NCBI RefSeq assembly: GCF_020184175.1
Contig: NC_065531.1
Location: forward strand, 11,615,213 to 11,679,212
Direction of reading: 5' to 3'
DNA from: Aphis gossypii
Taxonomy: Eukaryota > Arthropoda > Insecta > Hemiptera > Aphididae
Length of the DNA: 64,000 nucleotides
Below are positions 52,650 to 61,933 of the stretch, one piece after another. The number at the start of each line of letters is the position of its first letter. Position 1 is the first letter of the stretch. The position numbers were made by a program, and so were the translations under genes. The notes beneath the pieces were generated by a model. That model searched no databases, was not told the origin of the DNA, and worked only from the letters and a program-made list of their open reading frames with translations.

Positions 52650-54629
52650 TTAGCTATAGTCACTAGCGCTGCAAACACAGCACTTACTACTTTTCGTACA
52701 TTCTAAGCAATTTGAAATTGAGACAGTATTATTAGATTTCCCAACTGCAATTGCGGCTACATTCTTTATTCTACGGTCATTATTTGTCCGCAATGAACAG
52801 TAACAATTTGAATCGTCGTGATAATAACTAGTAGACTTGCTATCACTAAAGGGTTTTTCGGGGTAATTATTATTGTACTCTGTTGGTGATATAAATGAGT
52901 TTTTTCCTCCAGATTTTCCAATAGTCTCGTTGCTAACTCACAACAGTTTTTACACGTCAGAGGTGTATAATCATTTTTTTCCAAACACGATTTTCCATCA
53001 ACCATTGATTTCATATTACCAATCATTTTTACATTAGATATTTGCGATAACTTATGTTTATTATCATTAATCTGAAAAATATTTGTTTTTATGATTTTTA
53101 GTAGGTAGGTATTGTCATCATACCTAATTAGTTCACCATACGTCTAAGTTTATAACGAGTAACAATAAATTAATGAATACCTAGATAAGTAGTAAATATT
53201 AACAGTATCCAATATAATACCTAGTGATTTATGATTTTGTACTAATACAGAGTGTTTCATTGAACAACGGATTGAATTAAGCATTTTCTCTTAGGTATGT
53301 GGCTATAGCTTTACAAGTTATTATCCAGATGGAATGGTAATATGTGATTCCAAGTTCCAACAAAAGGTGGGATTTGATGATGTTATCGTGTCGAGTGCTA
53401 ACATTAGACTATTAGAGGGCAGATTCTTTCACGAATTGGTGACCACTGACCACGAACCATCGAAGACTTTAAGAAAAAAAATTGTTGCATCATTATTACT
53501 CATTGGTGGAACTTAACCCAGAGATGTAAGTAACTGATCGTCATTTTTCATTTTTGTAATCAGAATTAAATTTCCAGCACAGCTGACTCGAACATATTAT
53601 AATGGTTCGATATTATAAACTTAACATTTACATAAATGTACCTAAATGGGAGGTTATATTCGTACATTTTTTTTTGTTCGAAACAAGTTTTTAAGTACAA
53701 ATAGTACAATTTATGAGTTATAACAAAACTAAATCTGGAGTTTTTTTTTATGAAATATCCTGTATGTATTATTACCTATTTAGATTACTACTTGCTATAT
53801 AATCATATTCTCGATAAAATCTATAGTTTGAATTTTTTAATATTTTTATGTTTTAAATTAATAAATGAGTTATGATTACAGTGTTTTCTACAAAAAGAAG
53901 ACATGTCCATGGTGATATTTTAAATTTGTTAATAAGAAAACTTTTTATTTTCAAATTTAATTAAATAATTGTCTAGGGGAACGAATTAAATTTGGTGCAA
54001 TAAGTTTTGACGAAAATACTCCGTACATTATATTTTAGTTGTACCTACATCGTTCTTATGAATAAGAACTTGCAAATCGGACTCGTCCCCTTTTCTGCAC
54101 GATTAGCGATTCATAAACGACTTACCCGCGGGTCGTCTCCTCCGCCGCCACCGTCGCGGACGATACTTCTATCGTCGTACCCTTCGCCGCTGCTGCTGTA
54201 CCGGTACAGCTTCAACCCTTCGCGTATTTCGGACAGCAAGTCCGGCGCCGTTCCGCCGGCCGGCAGACGACGACCGGACGTCTCGCCGCCCGCGATCCGC
54301 CGTCGTCGCGTCGCACCGTCGGCCGCCGCCGCCGCCTCCTCGGCCTCGATCGCCGCGGCCAGCAAGTAGTCCAGCCGGCCGTCCGCTCGTTCGCCGAGCA
54401 ACCGGTCGGCCACCGGACCCGGCCGCAACCCCGTGACGAACTTGTCGGCGACCGGCGTCCACTGCGGCTGGCGGACGGCGCCAAACCCGCACGGCTCGGC
54501 GGCCGCCCGCACCCGCTTGTACCAGTCGTACGCCCGTTCGCCGTCCACCTGGCGGATCGCGTAGAAGCGAGCGCGGACTCGGAACTCGGACGGTACGTCC
54601 TTTTTCCGGTGATCCGAAAATTCGTCCAT
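52650..54629 (-). CDS. Gag-derived two-exon gene with a frame discontinuity
   Basis: Exon 1 (54629 down to 54126, 168 codons) ends at a strong donor GTAAGT in phase 0. Exon 2 (53071 down to 52650) starts after TTTTTCAG in phase 0. Exon 1 encodes a Gag-like domain; exon 2 encodes a Cys-containing region (CKNCC, later CLEC and CCVC). In exon 2 the coding frame changes by one base near a six-A run (52,900-52,905): the upstream frame fits the splice, the downstream frame continues protein-like to TAA at 52,650. This could be a sequencing or assembly error, a population variant, an inactivating mutation or recoding. AATAAA lies about 80 bp beyond the stop. There are no LTRs and no pol ORF nearby, so it is either a domesticated gag gene or a decayed fragment. 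Confidence 0.5.
53072..54125 (-). other. Putative intron of the Gag-like gene
   Basis: Bounded on the - strand by GTAAGT and TTTTTCAG, both matching phase 0. It contains, on the opposite strand, the orphan ORF at 53,295-53,516. The intron is inferred from splice signals and phase only. Confidence 0.5.
53295..53516 (+). CDS. Orphan exon-like ORF, opposite strand to the Gag-like gene
   Basis: A + strand frame of 73 codons begins right after TTTTCTCTTAG (acceptor-like, ending 53,294) and ends in TAA at 53,514-53,516. An internal ATG is at 53,334. Its composition is protein-like and non-repetitive (for example GFDDVIVSSANIRLLEGRFF), unlike the chance ORFs of this genome. No matching upstream exon was found and the protein family is not recognised. 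It could be a terminal exon, a gene fragment or chance. Confidence 0.3.
   Translation, partial: VCGYSFTSYYPDGMVICDSKFQQKVGFDDVIVSSANIRLLEGRFFHELVTTDHEPSKTLRKKIVASLLLIGGT
54126..54629 (-). CDS. Retrotransposon Gag-like domain exon, very GC-rich
   Basis: The ATG at 54,627-54,629 opens 168 codons. Residues about 18-100 resemble the Ty3/gypsy Gag capsid core: an RFY...Q..GE...W segment, an AEPCGFG turn, VADKFVTGL, then RLL and a helix rich in Ala and Glu. These follow the Gag order F-x-x-R-Q-x-x-G-E, A-x-x-C-x-F, D-x-F-V-x-G-L, L-L. A low-complexity tail of Arg, Gly and Asp follows. The exon is far more GC-rich than anything around it, with strong G/C at third positions. It has no zinc knuckle, protease or reverse transcriptase. 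The Gag relation is judged from motif order, not alignment. Confidence 0.65.
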
Positions 54630-57600
54630 CACGATATTATAATATTATTATGTAACCAATTGTGACATTATAATATTAATATGTTTGTATGATTCGCAGG
54701 ATCAGTTATATCGAATAAATAATATATAGTTAACGTCGAGGATATTCTGATACGTATTGTTCGCTTCGTAAGCTTATGCTGACTCATGCCAATTATGAAA
54801 CTCTTTTTTGCGTTTCCATGACGCGAATAACGACGCGTTATAAAATAATATTATGATATTTTATAAGGACAGCTGTACCTATACTTTGTATACTAGTTTA
54901 TATAGGCCGAATATGCCAACAGGTGATCGCCAAACAGACTTTATCGGCGGGCCCTAAGACGAGCATTTTTTTTTCACTGTAAATTTCCAAAACACGTGGT
55001 ATTTATATTGTTTATCTTGTTATTTGGTTTTATATTGTCTTCGGATTAACGTGTAGCCAGTTAGCTTTTTTATTATATAATATATATAAATTATGTATAG
55101 AACTCGGAATTATTAAAACACATATACCTAGTTCTATTGGCACCGAATTGTATGAAAAATCAGGTCAAACTGGGTTATGAGCCTATGTATAGTAGGTAAT
55201 TCCAGCTTATAATTATTCGTTGCCGATTCGTACACTAAATGATGGACTTGATGGAGTAGTAAACGATGAGCGTTGTGAACAGACGTGACACTTAAGTGCC
55301 AACGATTGGTGTTTGTTGATACAGACGTTTATGAGACGACTTTTTGACATAGAGTTTTTAAAACAGACTTTGATAATATAATCTACATAAAGTTAAATAC
55401 CTTTGTCCTTTTCTATAGTAATATTTTTTCATGTTTAAAAAAAAAACACTATTGAAATCTTAATATTTTGAGAGACGTTAGAATTTTTCTTGTAAATCGA
55501 ATTATCTCATGTCTACTTCGATACCTACCCTAACAAAATGGATTTGCGATAAGAATATTTTGTACCACGGTTGAAAATTAAAGTACTGAAATACTACTAC
55601 ACATATACTTAAATACTTTGATGATTTAAATCTTCACACGTCTTCATCATTAATACTTATTGTTTACATAATATTGTATTCAACTCGTGGTTGGTAACGT
55701 ACCTACCAACGTGTCACCAATATTTAGTGTACGCGTTGTTAACTAACGCATATTAACGGCGGTAATAGTACTATTCCACTTTGTACAGTCACCACATTCC
55801 GTATAAACTTCGTGGTTCTGTACTTCTATTCCGTCACCATAGAACACCGAATAATTGCAAATAGGTATTGAACTATTTCATCGTGCGGTTAGGTGGTTTT
55901 TATAAACGTACTTATTATAATCATTTGGTGAAATCGTTTAACCTATACAATATTTTTGAATTTGGTGAATAATAAGAAAATTCTGAACACAAGGTTACAC
56001 GCTATACGGTACCAGTATTAGTATAATAGTACCTTAACGGGTAATTCTAATAATGAACCGAGTTTTAATTGTTTGGGCTAACCACGAGTTAAATCAGCAA
56101 CTGCCGTCATTCAGCAATTTCTTTTTCATTTTCAATTACTACGTAGTGGCTCCCAACTCCCAAGGCCCAAGTATTGTCAACGTAAGCGATATAACCGGCG
56201 CTCACTATAATCCGTTGGAATCGTGTAGTATATTATTATTGTCATTGACAATCAGTTTTCATTATTATACCATACCAAGACTCAATAATGTGTGAAAAAC
56301 TAAAAAGATAATAATATGTTTGATTTGGTTCTATTTCAAACGAATTGACGCGAGCTCAAGCGATTCAAAATATCTGTCAATAGTCGGCGCCATGACGGTG
56401 TACGGCACTTATGGCCGAAGGGTTAATAAACAGCTCCAGATCGCGTTAGTGTACCTACCATAATACGTTGTTAAGCCCATAACAAAGTTAACCGTTGTCA
56501 TCAATCGATCAATTGCCATTTATTATAAACATACGACTAAATACATAAAATGTTGTTAACAATACATTTTGTTCGATTTGTCTAGTTATTAATACTCGAT
56601 TAAGATACAATTTCTTGACTTTTGAAATTAAAATTTTGAAGAATTTCGACACTAAACGAAAATAACAATTTTAATTATTTATTTGAAAAATAAAGATACT
56701 TGAAACTTATACCGTCATTGCAAAGGTATGTTTACTTAACTGAACCGGCGGGAGTTAAGATTTTCAGTTTTTCAATTATCTTATTAGTTATTAGTATAAA
56801 ATTATATAATGTTTTAAAGTCAATACGACGTTTGCTCATATAATTAATTGTAGAATATGTTCAAATAGGTATTAATACTTTGTGGTATATTTTTTATTAA
56901 TCTTGCAGCAATAATATTTATGTTTACATTTTTGTAACCCATGTAGGAATTTCACAGTTGGCAGGGAAGTACCTCGCTCCATTTTTAACATCGATTTAAC
57001 AAAGCAAAACAACCATTTTGTTGCTAATGCAGAATATAATACCGACTCGTTATATTCAACGATTTATAAACAGTATAATAATATCATAGTAATTGTACGT
57101 TTTTATTGTTTTTCTAGAATATTCTAGACACAAAAAACTTTTTAAGTAATTTAAAATATTTAACTGCTTAATTATATAAATATAATGTGACATAATTTAT
57201 TAAAAAACTTGAGTCTCATAATAAGTATATTAAAAAAATATATAAGACAGTCGCTCGTGTAATTGTTAGCTACTTTCTACTATTAAATAAATATTTTGGT
57301 GTATTTTATGTTAATTTTTTTTAGTAAAATACATTATTATTTTTTTTTCAATAAGTACATATTATTGTACAAAATTTCGAGTTTAGTTTATTATTTTATA
57401 TTTAATAAATATTTATCTAAACAAAATAACTACCTATTATTAAGACGTGTACCAGTACCACTGTATTTAGTTAGGTACATGTATAAATATATTATAACTA
57501 CAATCAATTCAGGTTTCAGCTTTAATTCAACGTGCCTATGCCGTTTGAGAGATTAAACGTATGTATGATAAAAACCAGTCAATAAAGAAATACAAGATTA

Positions 57601-58355
57601 GGAAACAGTAAGCTTTATGCGTTTTATTAAATAAAAACTTAATAATTAATTCTACTGAGATGTATGGCCGTACGGAAAATAAGTATAAGTTATTATCTAT
57701 ATTAAATTTAAAAAATTTCAATCTACTTAGTTACAGCTTGTGGGCTAATACAATAGTAGGTAATACGATCTGCAGCACGTAAATTAAATAATATTTCACT
57801 ATTTGTAATACGATATTAGGTACTAATCTCATTTCTTGTAAACGAGTCTATAAAGTAGATATTTGATATGATAAAAAAATAAAAAAAAAATAATAATAAT
57901 AATAATAAATACCTAGTGATAAAACTAAAGACATAAATTTAGTAACAAGTACGTTATGATTATTAATGTGACTTTCAGTTTGAGCCCCGTTGATGGAAAG
58001 GAAAAATGTAACGTGTCAGGTGTATACAGTCATTTACATGATAATGACTCGTTGGATTTCGCCGGATGGGAGTGTTGTTGTTCTTTTGTGTTTTGAGAAA
58101 CGTTTACACGAGCTGCAGTTTGGACAACGGCTTTGAAATATTATATCGTTACGACGTTCACGGAACTTTGTAACGTCGCACGAGAATAAAAATATTACGT
58201 TCTATATATACAGAATATTCCTTTAAACAATTTTTTAACTATAATAACCATTAAAACATACACAATATATATATATGTATTATTAATATTATGATTATAT
58301 GGTTTATGACACAGCCAAACGAAAATCGTCGTCACAATCGCAATGATGATGATAT
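54630..58355. other. Intergenic region, no gene recognised
   Basis: AT-rich, with ordinary short ORFs only (for example 56,053-56,295, which lacks splice context and protein-like character). The part next to 54,630 is presumably the promoter of the Gag-like gene. The part just below 58,356 should be the 3' UTR of the MINPP-like gene; no clear polyadenylation signal was fixed there. An AAT run lies near 57,888-57,908. Confidence 0.5.
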
Positions 58356-61300
58356 TCAAACGCGCAAGTACGCGAGTGCTATTGGAATCAGCGCGACGAC
58401 CCAAACGGCCGACCGCACACCCGACGCTCGACTTCGGTCGCGACACACCTCGTCGTTGCAGCCGTCGGGTCTGAGATAATGTCTGAATTTGTTCTCGATG
58501 AACTTCCAAGAGCACAGACCCACGTTGCAGCCCGGATAATCGTACACGCCCTCGTTCAAGTAGAACATCACTTTGTTCTCTTCGTCGCCTTGATCACACC
58601 TGCGAATATACGACGTTATGATGATGATAATAATTATTAACAAGTATAGAATTGAAATATTAACGGTTAAAAAAACAATAAACAATAATGATTACAACAC
58701 GGCCAAACGGTATTGTGATCGTAACGAGTTGTTTGCACGTATACGATATTATTATATTGTTATTATATAATAATATACTGTCGAGGTGTCTGCTTATACG
58801 TCTTGTTTTGTATGGGTTATCAATCGATTGTATGAGATATGAGGTAGGTTAGTATTGTACTAAGAATAAAACGTATAGCCTGTATTATACTAAAGATAAT
58901 CCGACTGATCTGTAATCTGTATAGTGTATATAGTCTTACAAAGTTATACAACGCTGTATAATATACAATGATGTCGGTGAAGTGTATGTTGCTATAAGAT
59001 CGTATAAAACAACGTACTTGACTAAACCGATGAATCCGCACGCGTGTTTATGTGAACCGAAACTATTTTACGTAATATATTTGAATCGGAATTCGTTATA
59101 GAAAAACTATACTTCATATCGTGGGAATATCAGATTATTTTCCAACACGTCTTAACACGGGAGCAACTGAATATTGGATCCCGTCTGTGTTCAGGTCAAA
59201 TAGTTACAATTTTTATTTAAATATAATATAATTTATAATAGTATAAAATATATATTAGATCAAGGGGTCTCCAAACTTTTTTTTATTGAAACGCCACAAA
59301 AAATATCATCATCTCTTGGCGGGCCAAAAATGTATACATATATTATAACACGTCATACAATTTTTAATTTTTAAATGTTAGATATCTCCTCGTATATTTA
59401 CTATTCTATGGGGGCCGCGGGCCAGTTAAAATTTGTTTGAGGGCCGAAGTTTAGAGACCCCTATATTAGATAGTATCAAATATTAATGTACCTACACTCT
59501 ATAGTAGTAAAGATTGTTGGAGGTTAAGCAAATTATCGATGATACCATGATCGATTAATTTAACAATTGAGTTAGGTATATGTACTTTTATTGCTGTGGC
59601 AATAATGGCAATAATAGTAATAATGTTAGTGAGCACTGTACAGTCTCGAATAACACATATTCATTTATACTCGTACATAATTAAAATCGTATAAAATTGT
59701 TTTCGCTTATACATCGATCGTATTTTAATTTATATTTTTAAATTTTAATTGTTCTTTATTACCTATAGAGTTTATGTTTAATGGAAAGGGAAAAAAGTTG
59801 TTGATTATTATTTTTAACCACGTCTACTTTAAAGTCGATATTCCTATCTTAATAAAATAAAATACATTTTTCAAATGGGAACCAATTCGACGTTTAAGAT
59901 TGTGATTCGGGAACCAATTCGGTACCAGTCTTTAACACAACATTTGAATTAATGACAAAATAATTAATATAGAGCTTTTGCACTGTACGTTTATATGATG
60001 TTTTTGCGAAATTCTCGTGATTTTTATGCAAAAAATATAGTGACAGTGTTTTTTCTTGCATATTGATTTAACATTGGTCTAAAGCTAAACTTATTTACAA
60101 ATTAAACATAATATCGAACTTACTTGTAAAACACGGCGGCAAAATTACCAGAAAACGGGTCCACCTGTGACATTCTCCATTGTCGACGATACTGAGCATG
60201 GTAATTGTAATGGGTCAGAGGAACCGGGTCTTTGGCCACTTCTAAAGCCAATAGCGTAGTCAACAACCCAGCCGAGGAGCCAAACCTAAATACAGCCGAA
60301 GGTCTATCAGAATCGTTTTTCGCCACAGCACTAAAAAAATCCAACAACAATAATTAAATTTGATAAATCAATAACCCAGTATTAATGACGTACCGTATAA
60401 GTACTTTAAAAATCTTACCTCAAATATCCCATTAACTCTTTAGCGATCGGGCATCCAACTTTTGTGTTTATTTCAGAACCGTAACCGTATTTATAGTAAT
60501 AGTCCAAATCTTCATAATATTCTAAAAGCTGAGTACGAAAATAAGACACGTTAAAAGCTGTAATCAAACTTTAATCGGTTTGTCACACACACTCACCTGT
60601 AACTCTTGTCTAGTGAACAGGCCACACCATGCCGGGTAAGATTCGATCACAAGAGCTTTATTATACCGGCACGATTCGTACATCGCTTGGACTATACCTG
60701 TAATTATATATAAATCACGTAAGATTTGTGAGAATAACCACCACAAATATTGTAGTTTGAAATATATACTTACTGTCAGTGATGTTTTCTAGAAAACCCA
60801 ATCTTTTACTTATCTGGCTCACCATGTCCATGTATTCTGGCGATTTACGAAATAGCGAAGCTTCGGAATTCTGGATTGCATCAGTCCACTTAGGACAAGA
60901 CTCTAACTGTAGGTTTATAATTAAATCACAAGTAAAACGTAATTCAATATTTACATTATATAATATATATATATATTTTTTAATACCCCAATAAAACTTG
61001 AGTTGCTTTGAACTTTTTCGATTGGAACTTTATACCTAAAGTCATCTCCGAACATTGTTTTAGAAAATTCCTCAGCACTATTCATAACTTTTCGGTCTTC
61101 ACTGGCATAAATCTAACGTATAAAAAAAATTGAACAATATTAAAAAATAATTTTCGAGTTTATAGGTATTATACTTAAATATAATTATACTTTTATAACG
61201 ATTACTTTACTTTGAACGTATTTTTGTTGATTTCTTTAACTAAAACTTCACTCATTTTGTCCTTTGTCCTTCTTGCAAGTAGCTGCATGTCCATTCTACC

Positions 61301-61933
61301 CTGGGGTGAAATATCATCTTCTGAAGTAGGATTAACTTCAAATTCCCAACGTTTTAGACTGTCTAATACATGTCTACATAGATTTCCATCTGTATAGTTC
61401 AAATAACGTTATATTAATGTTAACTTTTAAGAGTTTAATACTTTAAAAATATATACTTCTACGTTCTTCATGATTTTTTATCACCCTATCTTTGAATTGA
61501 TGCAACTGACGAATTGCCAAGGATTCGTTGGTATTCGGATAACTAGTGCCCGATCTGATAAACATCCATACAAATGTTGGACGGCAATCTAAATTGGAAA
61601 TTCAGAGAGTTATGTATATTCTAATATTCATAAAATAATTATTTCATTATTATCCTAATATTATAGGTTCACTAAATAAAGTAAGTATAGACAAATTTGT
61701 ATGAGTTACGGTAAAAAAAAAAAATCAAATTGTGTAATATAATTATTGTCAAAGTTTATACACTTACAAGGCACTGGTTTGAACTTCGAGTTGAATATCA
61801 GCTGATAGGCAGTCTTATGTGAAAAATACAGGTATGGATCCGAGTCCATCGGTTCATAGCACGAATCGCCGCCAGTCAAACTAGCTGACAAGAACGCGAG
61901 CAACAGCAATATTCTTGATGATTGACCCTTCAT
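58356..61933 (-). CDS. MINPP1/Mipp1-like histidine phosphatase relative, probable pseudoenzyme
   Basis: Nine exons read on the - strand: 61933-61768, 61588-61457, 61389-61211, 61112-60987, 60906-60774, 60697-60597, 60528-60419, 60330-60124 and 58599-58356. They join without a frame break to 465 residues (human MINPP1: 487). A signal peptide (MKGQSSRILLLLAFLSASL) is followed by the family's conserved landmarks: an ISPQGRMDM-like helix, YASEDRKVMNSAEEF, CPKW, the MYESCRYN...AWCGLFT segment, and Tyr-rich GYGSEIN. Active members remove phosphates from inositol polyphosphates using RHGxRxP and HAE. Here these read RSGTSYP (61,536-61,556) and FGSSAG (60,267-60,284), so both catalytic histidines, an active-site Arg and the acid residue are gone. 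The C-terminus (SRASG then hydrophobic AVWVVALIPIALAYL) resembles a GPI signal, as in fly Mipp1. Confidence 0.9.
58600..60123 (-). other. Long intron 8 of the MINPP-like gene with a MITE
   Basis: GTAAGT to TTCGCAG on the - strand. It is by far the longest intron of this gene; the others are roughly 70-200 bp apart from intron 7. It hosts the hAT-like element at 59,261-59,463; no exon-like ORF is seen. Confidence 0.85.
59261..59463. mobile_element. hAT-like MITE, about 203 bp, in an intron
   Basis: The left end CAAGGGGTCTCCAAACTT and the reverse-complemented right end TAGGGGTCTCTAAACTT match except for one gap and two substitutions. A perfect 8-bp duplication TATTAGAT flanks it (59,253-59,260 and 59,464-59,471). 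Internal GGCGGGCC and GGGCCGCGGGCC words are typical of a widespread hAT-type MITE end structure (from memory of the family, not a search). No coding capacity. Confidence 0.85.

Noticed and set aside
52840..52960. Short 62-bp intron (GTGAGT to AACAG) to explain the frame change in the Gag-like gene
   Set aside because: Joining these sites creates an in-frame stop at the junction, so it does not explain the downstream open frame.
54007..54484. Alternate frames in the Gag-like exon (for example 54,007-54,369 +)
   Set aside because: Arg/Ala/Pro/Gly-rich translations are artefacts of extreme GC content; only the - strand frame from 54,629 shows Gag motif order.
56053..56295. 80-codon ATG-initiated + strand ORF
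   Set aside because: No splice or promoter context and no recognisable motif; hydrophobic stretches are common by chance in T-rich DNA.
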